This document shows, piece by piece, positions 42,733 to 52,808 of a stretch of DNA of 64,000 nt. Where the stretch lies: NCBI GenBank assembly GCA_964475415.1, contig CAYYWZ010000014.1:5912-69911 (forward strand), given 5' to 3'. The position numbers and the translations under genes are program-made. This DNA is from CALCMJ01 sp964475415. GTDB taxonomy: Bacteria; Bacteroidota; Bacteroidia; Chitinophagales; Saprospiraceae. The notes below the pieces were generated by a model, which saw nothing but the letters and a program-made list of their open reading frames with translations, searched no databases and was not told where the DNA came from. Position 1 is the stretch's first letter. Each line of letters starts with the position of its first letter.

Positions 42733-44838
42733 TTAACTTCTAAGCGATAGATCTAGAAGGAAAGCATATTCCATAGCAATTTCTTTATATCGACTAAATC
42801 TTCCAGATTGACCTCCATGTCCAGTATCCATGTTACAATACATCAATAAAGGTTCATTATCTGTTTTGAGTAGTCTCAATTTAGCAATCCATTTAGCTGG
42901 TTCCCAATATTGCACTTGAGAATCATGGTAGCCCGTGGTAATGAGTAGTGCAGGGTAGTCTTTGGCTTCTATATTATCATAAGGTGAATAGGATTTTATA
43001 TAATCATAGTACACCTTATCTTTCGGATTACCCCATTCGTCAAACTCCCCTGTAGTTAGCGGAATCGTTTCATCTAGCATAGTTGTAACTACATCTACGA
43101 ACGGTACCGCCGCAATAGCTGCTTTCCACAAGTCTGGTTTCATGTTGATTACAGCGCCAATAAGTAATCCTCCAGCACTGCCCCCCATAGCATATAACTG
43201 ATCTGGAGCGCAATATTCAAGATTTTTTAGATAAGCTCCGCAACTATTGAAATCGGTAAAAGTATTACGCTTATTGAGTAGTTTGCCATCCTCATACCAT
43301 TTCCTACCTAATTCTTGCCCACCTCTTACATGTGCTATAGCATAAACAAAACCTCGATCTAGTAGACTAAGTCTAACAGATGAAAAATAAGGATCCATGC
43401 TGTTTCCATAAGAACCATACGCATATAATAGAAGAGGGTTTTTACCTTTTACATAGAGATCTTTCTTATACACTAATGATATAGGAATTTCTGTTCCATC
43501 TGCAGCCGTAGCATATAATCTTTCTGACTTGTAATCTTTAGAGCTAAAACTACCGATGACCTCTTGCTGCTTCAGCAAGCAAAGAGTCTGTTCCTCCATA
43601 TTGTAATCATAGGTACTATTAGGAGTTGTCATAGAAGTAAATTCTAATCGAAGTAGATCTGTCTCTGCTTCTGGATTCCTACTGGTGTAAGTATAGAAAG
43701 CTTCTTCACCGAAATCTATATAATGATCTGATAATGATGATTTTACCCTAAGTTGTGTAATGCCATTTATTCTTTCGGATAGGACAATGTATCTGTCAAA
43801 TAGATCAAAGCCTTCTAACAACACTTTCTCTCTGTGTTCTATGAGTGTTTCCCAGTTTTCTTTTTCAGTATTCAGACTATCACATATTGATAATTTAAAA
43901 TTGGTAGCTTTATTATCATTGGTTCGTATGTACCATTTCTCTTTAAGATGGTCTATAGTATATTCCAGACCTCTGATTCTTTTTTGAAAAGTTCTGAATT
44001 CACCATAAGGATTATCTGCTTCTAGAATTTGAAATTCGTTGGTCAGCGTGGCTGAAGAACCTATAACTAGAAACTTTTTGGATTTGGATTTTTTGATAAA
44101 TAGATAGAAGGTATCATCTGCTTCATGGTATATTTCTACATCTTCACTAGCTGGAGTACCTAAGATATGTCTGAAAATTTTGTAAGGTCTAAGTGTTTCA
44201 TCTTTTACAGTGTAAAATAGGGTCTTATTGTCCTCAGCCCAAACAACATAACCTGTCGTATTCGGAATTTCATCCTCTAAGTAAGAATCAGTTGTTAGAT
44301 CTTTTATTTTTATGGTGTAAATTCTTCGGCTTAAAGTATCTTCTCCATAAGCGAAATACCTGTTATTTGGACTTATATTATTTCCAGAAGTATTATAATA
44401 ATCATGCTTAGCTGCTAATTTATTGACATCTATGAGTACTTCTTCTTGAGCTGCTAAATCACCTTTTTTTCTACTGTAAATGGGGTATTCCTTACCTTCT
44501 TCATATTTACTGATATACCAGTATCCATTGGATTTATAAGGAACGGACATATCGGTTTGTTTGATCCTTGACTTTATTTCTTCAAACAACTCACTTTGGA
44601 ATTCATCTAGATCTGCCATAGCTACTGACCTATATTTATTCTCCTGTTCTAGATAGGAGACCACATTTTGCGTATGAGCATCTGGACTAGTCGCCATTTT
44701 TTGTTCATCTGAGAGGCGCATCCAATAATAGTTATCTATGCGAGAATCTCCATGAATTTCCATAGAATGAGGCTTGATTTCGGCAATTGGAGGTCTAAGT
44801 GAATTTATTTTTTGATAAATTTTTGATGAATTATTCAT
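42733..44838 (-). CDS. ptrB: S9 family oligopeptidase B-like serine peptidase
   Basis: A 701-residue prolyl-oligopeptidase-family enzyme that cleaves short peptides in the cytoplasm; oligopeptidase B types prefer basic residues. The N-terminal half is the beta-propeller gate. The C-terminal alpha/beta hydrolase domain has the triad S554 (GGSAGG), D639 (YHDSQV) and H674 (TGHGG). The block RGGQELGRKWYEDGK and the family N-terminus DNYYWMRL are also present. No signal peptide is seen, and a secreted form is unlikely. It diverges from smc, sharing the symmetric promoter region at 44956-44995. Specificity for Arg/Lys is inferred from the family; dipeptidyl specificity is less likely. Confidence 0.93.
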   Translation of the reverse strand: MNNSSKIYQKINSLRPPIAEIKPHSMEIHGDSRIDNYYWMRLSDEQKMATSPDAHTQNVVSYLEQENKYRSVAMADLDEFQSELFEEIKSRIKQTDMSVPYKSNGYWYISKYEEGKEYPIYSRKKGDLAAQEEVLIDVNKLAAKHDYYNTSGNNISPNNRYFAYGEDTLSRRIYTIKIKDLTTDSYLEDEIPNTTGYVVWAEDNKTLFYTVKDETLRPYKIFRHILGTPASEDVEIYHEADDTFYLFIKKSKSKKFLVIGSSATLTNEFQILEADNPYGEFRTFQKRIRGLEYTIDHLKEKWYIRTNDNKATNFKLSICDSLNTEKENWETLIEHREKVLLEGFDLFDRYIVLSERINGITQLRVKSSLSDHYIDFGEEAFYTYTSRNPEAETDLLRLEFTSMTTPNSTYDYNMEEQTLCLLKQQEVIGSFSSKDYKSERLYATAADGTEIPISLVYKKDLYVKGKNPLLLYAYGSYGNSMDPYFSSVRLSLLDRGFVYAIAHVRGGQELGRKWYEDGKLLNKRNTFTDFNSCGAYLKNLEYCAPDQLYAMGGSAGGLLIGAVINMKPDLWKAAIAAVPFVDVVTTMLDETIPLTTGEFDEWGNPKDKVYYDYIKSYSPYDNIEAKDYPALLITTGYHDSQVQYWEPAKWIAKLRLLKTDNEPLLMYCNMDTGHGGQSGRFSRYKEIAMEYAFLLDLSLRS

Positions 44839-44955
44839 TTCTGTATATAGCTTTATTTATAGGTAGTTTTTTGTCTGTAAAATGGATATATATAATGATT
44901 ATTTATATGTAAAAAAAAGACCGTTTTCTTAAGTTAGAAATATTGAAATAGAACC

Positions 44956-44995
44956 CAAATATAGAATTAATACATATATTAATTGGGTATATTTG
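44956..44995. promoter_or_regulatory. Symmetric divergent promoter between ptrB-like gene and smc
   Basis: A 40-bp imperfect palindrome. CAAATATA (44956-44963; -7 TATATTTG read on the minus strand, towards the peptidase) and TATATTTG (44988-44995; -7 on the plus strand, towards smc) are mirror images. Between them is a perfect inverted repeat with 8-bp arms (AATTAATA at 44965-44972, TATTAATT at 44977-44984). The plus -7 ends four bases before the smc ATG, so the smc transcript could be leaderless. No TTG -33 fits either side. Confidence 0.5.
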
Positions 44996-44999
44996 TCCC

Positions 45000-47900
45000 A
45001 TGCGATTACAGAGTTTACGGATTAAAGGCTTTAAAAGCTTTGCAAACGAAACGGTTATCAATTTTGATGATAACCTTATAGGTGTTGTTGGACCAAATGG
45101 ATCAGGTAAATCCAATATAGTCGATTCTATCAGATGGGTGCTAGGAGAGCAGAAAAGTAGTGAGCTAAGGCTCAAAAAAATGAGTGATGTATTGTTCAAT
45201 GGAACAAAAACTAGAAAACCAGCTGGCGTTTCCCAGGTTACCCTAGTATTTGAAAATACGAAGAACCTTATCCCTATAGATTTTGATACTGTAAGTATAT
45301 CCCGACTATTATATAGAAATGGCGATAGTGAATATAGACTAAACAATGTAACCTGTAGAAAAAAGGATATTACTAACCTTTTCCTAGATTCAGGTATCGG
45401 TTCTAATTCATATGCAATTATTGAGCTAGCTATGGTTGATACCATCCTTCAAAACAAGGATCATTCTAGAAGGAAAATGTTCGAGCAAGGAGCTGGTATA
45501 TCCAAGTACAAGGTCAGAAAACGTGAAACACAGCAAAAGCTTAACAACACACAAAATGATCTTGAGCGATTAGAAGATATAATATTTGAACTCGAGAATA
45601 ATCTCAAATCTCTAGAAAGACAAGCGAAACGTGCGGAGAAGTTTATCCAGCTTAAAGCTGAATACAAAGAAAAATCTATAGTCTTTACAAGATTTCAGAT
45701 TAAAGATCTAGAAGACAAGTTTAGTAAGAGCAAGGTCAAAATAGAAGATGAAGAAGTCAACTATGCTAAAATCAAATCCGCATTTCTTACTAAAGAATCT
45801 GAGTTAGAAAAATTCAAAACTGATAATCTACAAAAAGAACAAAGTGTAAGTGCTAAGCAAAAAGGCTTAAACCAATTGTTCGACACTATAAGACTAGAAG
45901 AGAATAAGAAAAACATAAACGAAGAAAAAATTCAGTTCAACAAAAACTCCTTAATTAATCTCGAAAACTCGATAAGTTTCAAGAATAACAGAGTTGCTAG
46001 CTTAGAGAAGGAAATGCTAGAGTTAAATACCGAGTTGTCTACTGTAAAATTAAGTGCAACTGAAATTTCTACTGCCTTTCTTGCAGCGTCTAATATCTAC
46101 CAGGATATAAGAGGAAAATATACTCAGCTGAAAGAAGATTTCAACAAGAATAAGAAACAAATATGGAGTCTAGAAGAACAAAAGACAAATCTGGAGAAGC
46201 AAAAAGCAATAGAAGAAAATAAGTTAGATACAAATAAGAATCGTCTGCAGATGTTGCATAAGACGAGTGAAGAAAAAGCACCTTATCTTAAAGAGTTAAG
46301 AGATCAGTTAGCCAAGACTACAGAAGTACTTACTCAGTTAGAGCAGCAAGAAACTGAACAAAATGCTAAACTAGAAGCTGCTGTTAATAATGAAAAAGAA
46401 CTACGGTTGCAACTAGATGGTTATAGAAGTGAAATCAGTGCAGTAGATAAAAATCTAGAAAGATCAATGTCAGAAAGAGATCTTCTGAAAAATATGATTG
46501 AAAATCTAGAAGGTTTCCCAGAGTCTATTAAGTATCTAAATAAGAAGTGGGAAAAGGACGCTGTATTGCTGACAGATATAATCGATTACGATGAGTCTTA
46601 TAGGATTTGTGTAGAACAGTATTTTGAGAAATATATAAACTATTTTGTTGTTAACAATGCTGAGGATGGATTAGATGGACTGAACCTCTTAAAGAAAACG
46701 CAGAGTGGTAAAGCTAGTTTCCTCGTTCTAGATGAAATAAAGAACGGTACAACTCACTCTACAAGTCCTGTGGATAATTGTATAGCTTTGGAATCTGTTA
46801 TAGAATGCAAAACTATCTATAAGGATCTTATTGCAATGCTTACTCGAAATGTCTATATAGTTGAAGATAACAAGCTAGATAATTTATCAAAAGATCAGCT
46901 TTCTAGTTATACATTTATTAGTAAAGATGGATCTATAATAAAATCTCCGGGAGAAATAAAAGGAGGTTCGTTAGGCTTGTTCGAAGGGAAAAAGCTCGGT
47001 CGTAAAAAGGCACTAGATAAGCTAGAGCAAAAAATAAAGACTCTAGAAAAAAGTAAACAGGAACTAGAAGACAACCTCAACGAGGCAGTAAAAAACTTGC
47101 AAGCAATAAATATTCCAGGACTCAGATATGAGTTATCAGAAATTAAATCAAAAAATTATAACTACTCTAATCAGAAAACGAAATTAGATACAGAAATAAA
47201 GAATCAAAACGAAAGTATATCTGGTCTAAACGAAGATATAGAGGAAGAGAAAAAATCGATAGAAACTTCTACAAATAATCTTGTGGAGATTGCAAATGAG
47301 TTAGACGGTCTACAGGAAAAGTTTAGTGATCTTTCTGTTGCACCAGAACAATCTGAAGAAGAAATTATAGAGATAGAAAAAGAACTAGGGGAGAAGTCGC
47401 AAATTTATAATGACCTACAAATCCAAGATATCAAGCAGCAAGGATTAGTAGACAAGATTAGTACAGATCTAGACTACATAAAGAAGCAGATATCTGAAAA
47501 CAAAGAAAGTATATATGCAGACAGTCAGCGCTTAGTAGAGCTTAAAAGTTCCATAGATCAAGCAGGAGAACTAGTTAAAAACCAAGAACAAAAACTTGTA
47601 GAGTTATACGAACAGAAAAGTAATGAACAGAAAGTTCTAGGAGAACAAGAACAGGAATATTATGCTGTAAGGAATCAGATAAATGAGCAAGAAGAAGAGA
47701 TAAGAAACCTTAATAGAAAGCAACAGCAATCTCAGACTAGACTGAACGAACTAAAAGAAGATCATCACGGTTATCAGCTCAATATGAACTCTGCTGCTGA
47801 AAGAATGAAAATAGAATTTGATCTAGAGATTGCGGATATTCTTAAGGAAAAAACAGAAAACGAAGATCAAATTGATTTCACTGCTCTAGGTGAGAAGCTT

Positions 47901-48563
47901 AATAAAGTAAAAAATAGATTATCTAATTTCGGAGAGGTAAACCCTATGGCTGTAACAGCCTACAATGAAATGAAAGAACGTCTCGACGAGATTATAGTCC
48001 AGCGTGCAGATATTCTAAAAGCAAAAGAATCTCTACTAGAAACTATATTAGAAATAGAGACTGATGCAGTAGAGAAATTTTCTGAAGCCTTTACTCAGAT
48101 ATCAGCTAACTTTAAGAAAGTATTCCGAAGTCTGTTTTCTGAGGATGATGATTGTGATCTTGTCTTACTCGATCCTGAACATCCGCTAGAATCGGATATA
48201 GAAATTGTTGCAAAGCCTAAAGGTAAGCGACCTAAATCTCTAGCTCAGTTATCAGGGGGTGAAAAAACACTTACAGCAACAGCTCTTTTATTTTCACTCT
48301 ATCTACTAAAGCCAGCGCCATTCTGTATACTAGATGAGGTAGATGCACCGCTTGATGATGCTAACGTACTTAAGTTTACTAAGCTTATCAATGCGTTTAA
48401 AGGTGAGTCGCAGTTTATACTCATCACGCACAACAAGGCCTCTATGGCTGCTGTGGACGTATTATATGGTGTATACATGCAAGAGCAAGGAGTATCGGGG
48501 ATAAGTCCTGTAGACTTTAGAAATTATGAGTATCAACCTATATTGAATACGGTAAATAACTAA
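45000..48563 (+). CDS. smc: Chromosome segregation protein SMC
   Basis: Chromosome-organising ATPase of 1,187 residues, normal for bacterial SMC. The N-terminal head starts MRLQSLRIKGFKSFA and has Walker A GPNGSGKS (31-38). Two long coiled-coil arms flank a hinge around residues 500-650, beginning near ENLEGFPESI. The C-terminal head has the ABC signature LSGGEKTL and Walker B FCILDEVDAPLDD. The ATG at 45000 gives the canonical start. ScpA/ScpB partners are not nearby. The next gene follows after three bases. The antisense frame at 44903-45445 is a shadow. Confidence 0.97.
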   Translation: MRLQSLRIKGFKSFANETVINFDDNLIGVVGPNGSGKSNIVDSIRWVLGEQKSSELRLKKMSDVLFNGTKTRKPAGVSQVTLVFENTKNLIPIDFDTVSISRLLYRNGDSEYRLNNVTCRKKDITNLFLDSGIGSNSYAIIELAMVDTILQNKDHSRRKMFEQGAGISKYKVRKRETQQKLNNTQNDLERLEDIIFELENNLKSLERQAKRAEKFIQLKAEYKEKSIVFTRFQIKDLEDKFSKSKVKIEDEEVNYAKIKSAFLTKESELEKFKTDNLQKEQSVSAKQKGLNQLFDTIRLEENKKNINEEKIQFNKNSLINLENSISFKNNRVASLEKEMLELNTELSTVKLSATEISTAFLAASNIYQDIRGKYTQLKEDFNKNKKQIWSLEEQKTNLEKQKAIEENKLDTNKNRLQMLHKTSEEKAPYLKELRDQLAKTTEVLTQLEQQETEQNAKLEAAVNNEKELRLQLDGYRSEISAVDKNLERSMSERDLLKNMIENLEGFPESIKYLNKKWEKDAVLLTDIIDYDESYRICVEQYFEKYINYFVVNNAEDGLDGLNLLKKTQSGKASFLVLDEIKNGTTHSTSPVDNCIALESVIECKTIYKDLIAMLTRNVYIVEDNKLDNLSKDQLSSYTFISKDGSIIKSPGEIKGGSLGLFEGKKLGRKKALDKLEQKIKTLEKSKQELEDNLNEAVKNLQAINIPGLRYELSEIKSKNYNYSNQKTKLDTEIKNQNESISGLNEDIEEEKKSIETSTNNLVEIANELDGLQEKFSDLSVAPEQSEEEIIEIEKELGEKSQIYNDLQIQDIKQQGLVDKISTDLDYIKKQISENKESIYADSQRLVELKSSIDQAGELVKNQEQKLVELYEQKSNEQKVLGEQEQEYYAVRNQINEQEEEIRNLNRKQQQSQTRLNELKEDHHGYQLNMNSAAERMKIEFDLEIADILKEKTENEDQIDFTALGEKLNKVKNRLSNFGEVNPMAVTAYNEMKERLDEIIVQRADILKAKESLLETILEIETDAVEKFSEAFTQISANFKKVFRSLFSEDDDCDLVLLDPEHPLESDIEIVAKPKGKRPKSLAQLSGGEKTLTATALLFSLYLLKPAPFCILDEVDAPLDDANVLKFTKLINAFKGESQFILITHNKASMAAVDVLYGVYMQEQGVSGISPVDFRNYEYQPILNTVNN

Positions 48564-48566
48564 TAA

Positions 48567-49154
48567 TTGAATTATTTAGCGCATTGTTTTCTTTCCTGTT
48601 CTACTGAAGAAATTCTGATTGGAAATTTTATAGCGGATAGTATTAGTAGGAAATCTCCTAAGACCTTTAGTAATGAGATACAGCTGGGTATTGCTTTACA
48701 TAAGAAGATAGATACTTTTACTGATAAACATCCTAAAGTAAAAGAAGCTGTAGTTGTGCTTCGAGAAAGACATGGTAAATATGCACCTGTCGTATCTGAT
48801 ATCTTATGGGATTATTACCTAGCTAATAATTGGTCTTTATATTCTGATGAAACATTAGAAGATTTTACAACTAGAACTTATACCATATTTCAAAAATTTA
48901 AATCTCAGATGCCATTACGTATGTCAAAAAATATTGACAGTATGATTGCGGCCAATTTCTTGCTGAGATATAGAAGCTTAGAAGGACTGAAAGAATCTTT
49001 TGGACATATGGATAGAAGAACTAAGTTTCCGTCTAATTTTGTAGATGCTATAGATGATATAAATGAAAATCAAGATCTCTTCAATAAATTATTTAACGAA
49101 TTCTTTCCGGATCTGATTCATCTAGCGAAAGTAGAATGTAACTGCACTCATTAA
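48567..49154 (+). CDS. ACP phosphodiesterase-like protein (AcpH/DUF479)
   Basis: A 195-residue protein of the acyl-carrier-protein phosphodiesterase family, which removes the 4'-phosphopantetheine arm from holo-ACP. The start MNYLAHCFLS, the GNFIADS motif, the metal-site-like H in IALHKKID and D in SDILWDYYLA fit the HD-like fold of AcpH. The start is TTG at 48567, three bases after smc; no nearer ATG exists, and the TTG reproduces the family N-terminus. Whether it truly hydrolyses ACP is inferred from family membership. Confidence 0.85.
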   Translation: MNYLAHCFLSCSTEEILIGNFIADSISRKSPKTFSNEIQLGIALHKKIDTFTDKHPKVKEAVVVLRERHGKYAPVVSDILWDYYLANNWSLYSDETLEDFTTRTYTIFQKFKSQMPLRMSKNIDSMIAANFLLRYRSLEGLKESFGHMDRRTKFPSNFVDAIDDINENQDLFNKLFNEFFPDLIHLAKVECNCTH

Positions 49155-49166
49155 AATCAGTTCTAC

Positions 49167-49892
49167 TTATCCTTCGAAATTAAAGGAAAGGGTGAAAGTG
49201 CGACTCTGAACAGTTTCTAAGATTCTAGATTGGTTCAGACTATTTTTGAAAATGTGAATATTGCCTATTCCTCTGGATATTTTAATCTCAGGTGAGAAAA
49301 TAAAGTAAGGAAAGAAAAATTGCATTCCCACCCCATATTCTATCTGGAAATCATGTGGAGAAAGCTGAATTAGATTTTCTGCGAGTTCTACTCTTGCTCT
49401 AGAGTTAGATTGTACATCAAAGGTATATTTAGAACCTATAATAACAAACACTCTCTTGTCCTTATAAGGTAAAGATTTGAATCTAAGTTGGAATGGTATT
49501 TCGAAAAATACAGATTCTATCTTCTGAGTTGTCCTAGGTAGATCTGGATTTGTGTTGATAAACTCAAAATTTCGTTCCGAAAATGAAAAGCCAGGAAGTG
49601 CTCTGAAATCGAAATAATCACCGATTTTTAGATTAGCAATCATGTTAAGATTTAAACCTGGCCCACTTATACTTTCCACCACATTTATATCTGTATTTGC
49701 AACAAATTCTCTGGATTTAGAAATCCTATAACCAGAACTATTGTAACCAAATGCCATTCCAAAGTAATAAGGCTTTTTCTGAAAATCTAGATAGTTATAG
49801 TTGTCTCTAGTACTGAATTGAGCACTTATATCCTGATCCAAGAAACAAAGCAAAAAGCTACAAACAAAAAATATTTTCAAACCTCTATTCAT
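49167..49892 (-). CDS. porT: PorT-family T9SS/gliding-motility outer-membrane protein
   Basis: An outer-membrane beta-barrel of 241 residues required for type IX secretion in characterised Bacteroidota. The signal peptide spans about 1-24 (cleavage before QFSTRD). The barrel has the family segments KPYYFGMAFGYNSSGYRI, FDFRALPGFSFSERN and IEYGVGMQFFFPYF, ending in an aromatic strand (FTLSFNFEG). It converges on the acpH-like gene with 12 bp between stops. Its presence means the host runs a T9SS, the same route that exports the giant gene at 20726-42506. Confidence 0.85.
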   Translation of the reverse strand: MNRGLKIFFVCSFLLCFLDQDISAQFSTRDNYNYLDFQKKPYYFGMAFGYNSSGYRISKSREFVANTDINVVESISGPGLNLNMIANLKIGDYFDFRALPGFSFSERNFEFINTNPDLPRTTQKIESVFFEIPFQLRFKSLPYKDKRVFVIIGSKYTFDVQSNSRARVELAENLIQLSPHDFQIEYGVGMQFFFPYFIFSPEIKISRGIGNIHIFKNSLNQSRILETVQSRTFTLSFNFEG

Positions 49893-50235
49893 GTGGACTA
49901 ATTCGTTCTATCTATAGTTGATAAATATATTGACATAAAATCGAATACAATCAACTGATAATCTATACTTAACGGCTAAAATCAACCAAAAATTTTATAA
50001 AGAATAATTTCATAATACTGGCATAAATAGAAACATCATGATATTTTCTAAAAATCGGTTTATTTATGCGCTTATAAAGCGAAATTACAACTTACTAATG
50101 TCAAAAATATCAATATGTATAGAGTATTTTTAGAATAGCTTATTTGACATGCTTAATTAATAAGAAATTCTTTCCTATTCTGCTGATTTTTCACTAAATT
50201 TGCACCTTAAGTTTAGAAATATATAAAATATATAA
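49893..50235. other. Intergenic region between porT and gyrA
   Basis: A 343-bp AT-rich stretch between divergent genes. Apart from the -7 element at 50195-50202 I see no open frame, tRNA, strong hairpin or long repeat. Confidence 0.6.
50171..50202 (+). promoter_or_regulatory. Probable gyrA promoter
   Basis: A perfect -7 element TAAATTTG (50195-50202) lies about 34 bp before the gyrA ATG, with TTTC (3 of 4 to the TTTG -33) at 50171-50174 and a 20-bp spacer. Confidence 0.45.
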
Positions 50236-52704
50236 ATGGCAGAAAATCAGAGGATTATACCAATTAATATAGAAGATGAAATGAAATCGGCTTATATTGA
50301 CTATTCTATGTCTGTAATAGTCTCTAGAGCCTTGCCAGATGTTAGAGATGGATTGAAGCCTGTACATAGAAGAGTGCTATATGGTATGTCTGATTTGGGT
50401 TTGACAAATAATAAGGCTCATAAGAAATCAGCAAGGATAGTAGGAGAGGTGTTAGGAAAGTACCATCCTCACGGTGATACATCAGTTTATGATTCTATGG
50501 TAAGGATGGCACAAGATTGGTCACTGAGATATCCACTAGTGGATGGTCAGGGGAATTTTGGCTCTATGGATGGAGATAGTCCAGCGGCGATGAGGTATAC
50601 AGAGGCAAGATTAGAAAAGATTTCTGATGAGATTTTGTCAGATATTAAGAAGGATACGGTAGACTTTAGCCTTAACTTTGACGATACCTTACAAGAGCCT
50701 ACAGTTCTTCCTACCAGGATACCTAATTTACTTATAAATGGCGCATCAGGTATTGCCGTAGGTATGGCAACGAATATGTTACCGCATAACCTTAACGAAG
50801 TTATAGATGGCACAATAGCTACAATAGATAATCCAGAAATGGAGCTAGAAGAGTTGATGACACATATAAAAGCACCAGATTTTCCTACAGGAGGAACCAT
50901 ATACGGGACAGATGGGGTAAGAGAAGCATTTGCTACAGGAAGAGGAAGAGTTGTTGTAAGAGGTAAAGCGAATATAGAAGAAAACGCAAATGGTAAAGAG
51001 ACTATAATAATCACAGAGATTCCTTATCAGGTAAATAAGGCTAATCTAGTAATGAAAATTGCTGAGCTTGTCAATACAGAAAAAATATCAGGTATATCAG
51101 ATATTAGAGATGAGTCTGACAGAAGAGGTTTAAGAATAGTTGTAGATATCAAAAGAGATTCTATGGCAAATGTAGTGCTGAGTAAACTCTATAAGATGAC
51201 GCCGCTACAATCTTCTTATGGTGTAAATAATGTTGCACTTGTCAATGGCAGACCTGAGATACTGAACCTTAGACAAATTATAGATGAGTTTGTTAAATTC
51301 CGTATCGAAGTTGTTGTTAGAAGAACACAGTTCGAGCTTAAGAAGGCAGAAGAGAGAGCGCATATATTAGAAGGACTTATTATTGCGCTAGATAACCTAG
51401 ATGAGGTTATAAAAATTATCAGAAACTCTAAGACGGTAGAAGATGCGAAAAATGGTTTGATGACTAGCTTCAAGCTATCAGAGATTCAAGCTAAGGCTAT
51501 ATTAGAGATGAGATTGCAGAAACTAGTAAGCTTAGAGATAGAAAAAGTAAGAAAGGAATACAACGAATTGATGGTTCTTATAGAGGACCTAAAAGATATT
51601 CTAGCTAGTGAAGGTAGACAGAAGGAGATTGTAAAAGAAGAGCTAAGAGAAGTAAAAGATAAGTACGGTGACGAGCGAAGAACAGATATTACTTTTGCTG
51701 ATGGTGATATCAGTATAGAAGATATGATTCCTAATGAGAAAGTGGTTATTACTATTTCTAATTTAGGTTATATCAAAAGAACGAAAGCTACAGAATTCAA
51801 AGCTCAAAGTAGAGGAGGGAGAGGATCCAGAGGTTCTAAGACAAGGGACCAAGATATGATAGAGCATTTGTTCGTAGCAGATACACATAACTATCTACTT
51901 CTATTTACAGAGCAAGGTAGGTGTTTCTGGTTGAGAGTATATGAAATTCCTGAAGCGGCTAAGACTTCTCAAGGGCGTGTCATTCAGAACATCATCTCTC
52001 TTCCTAAAGAAGATAAGGTAAAAGCTTACATCAAAATAGAAGATCTTAAAGACGAGGAGTTCCTTAAGAATAACTGCATTGTTTTCTGTACTAAAAAAGG
52101 TACGATCAAGAAAACACTAGTAGAAGCTTTCTCCAGACCTAGGGTAAATGGTATAAATGCCATTACTATAAAAGAAGGTGATCAGTTGTTGGAAGTTAAA
52201 TTGACAAATGGAAATTCCGAAATTATTGTAGCAAACAGAAATGGTAGAGCTATAAGATTCGATGAAGGTAAGGTAAGAGAAATGGGTCGTTCTGCTGCTG
52301 GAGTTAGAGCGATGAGAATGACAGACGAAGAGGATGAGATAGTAGGAATGGTAAGTATAGACAAGGGGGATTTGGATCATTCTTTATTGGTTGTCTCTGA
52401 ACATGGAAATGGTAAGCGTTCAGCTCTAGAAGAGTATTCTGTAACTAATAGAGGTGGAAAAGGAGTTAAAACCATGCAGCTAAACGATAAGACGGGCAAA
52501 CTGGTTGCGCTAAAAGCTGTGACATCTGAACAAGATCTTTTGATTACGACTAAATCTGGTATTATTATCAGAATGCCAGTATCAGATATAAGAGTTATGG
52601 GTAGGGCTACTCAGGGCGTCAGAGTCATAAAATTAACTGGAAAAGAGTCTATTTCTGATGTAGCTGTAATTGCAAAATCAGAAGAAAGCGATGAAGAAGA
52701 ATAA
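50236..52704 (+). CDS. gyrA: DNA gyrase subunit A
   Basis: Type II topoisomerase subunit that cuts and rejoins DNA; 822 residues. The N-terminal winged-helix/tower domain has the catalytic Tyr Y121 in AAMRYTEAR. The quinolone region GKYHPHGDTSVYD has Thr at residue 82 (E. coli Ser83) and Asp at 86 (E. coli Asp87). The C-terminal beta-pinwheel starts after QSRGGRG (524-530), the GyrA-box; this supports gyrase over topoisomerase IV ParC. The C-terminus is acidic. GyrB is not in the window. A TPR gene follows from its own promoter. Confidence 0.96.
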   Translation: MAENQRIIPINIEDEMKSAYIDYSMSVIVSRALPDVRDGLKPVHRRVLYGMSDLGLTNNKAHKKSARIVGEVLGKYHPHGDTSVYDSMVRMAQDWSLRYPLVDGQGNFGSMDGDSPAAMRYTEARLEKISDEILSDIKKDTVDFSLNFDDTLQEPTVLPTRIPNLLINGASGIAVGMATNMLPHNLNEVIDGTIATIDNPEMELEELMTHIKAPDFPTGGTIYGTDGVREAFATGRGRVVVRGKANIEENANGKETIIITEIPYQVNKANLVMKIAELVNTEKISGISDIRDESDRRGLRIVVDIKRDSMANVVLSKLYKMTPLQSSYGVNNVALVNGRPEILNLRQIIDEFVKFRIEVVVRRTQFELKKAEERAHILEGLIIALDNLDEVIKIIRNSKTVEDAKNGLMTSFKLSEIQAKAILEMRLQKLVSLEIEKVRKEYNELMVLIEDLKDILASEGRQKEIVKEELREVKDKYGDERRTDITFADGDISIEDMIPNEKVVITISNLGYIKRTKATEFKAQSRGGRGSRGSKTRDQDMIEHLFVADTHNYLLLFTEQGRCFWLRVYEIPEAAKTSQGRVIQNIISLPKEDKVKAYIKIEDLKDEEFLKNNCIVFCTKKGTIKKTLVEAFSRPRVNGINAITIKEGDQLLEVKLTNGNSEIIVANRNGRAIRFDEGKVREMGRSAAGVRAMRMTDEEDEIVGMVSIDKGDLDHSLLVVSEHGNGKRSALEEYSVTNRGGKGVKTMQLNDKTGKLVALKAVTSEQDLLITTKSGIIIRMPVSDIRVMGRATQGVRVIKLTGKESISDVAVIAKSEESDEEE

Positions 52705-52735
52705 AATCTTAACGTATCATAAATTAAATTTAACA

Positions 52736-52767
52736 TTTGTTAAGGATTATTATTAATACTAAATTTG
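52736..52767 (+). promoter_or_regulatory. Consensus Bacteroidota promoter for the TPR gene
   Basis: TTTG (52736-52739), a 20-bp spacer and a perfect -7 TAAATTTG (52760-52767), 41 bp before the ATG at 52809. This is the best full promoter match in the window. Confidence 0.7.
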
Positions 52768-52808
52768 TCTTATAGTTGTGTAATCAATTTTTAAATAAAT
52801 ATTAATAA

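Noticed and set aside
44903..45445. 180-codon minus-strand frame over the start of smc
   Set aside because: It is antisense to the highly conserved SMC head domain, its translation resembles no family, and it is low-complexity Ser/Leu-rich as expected for a shadow frame.
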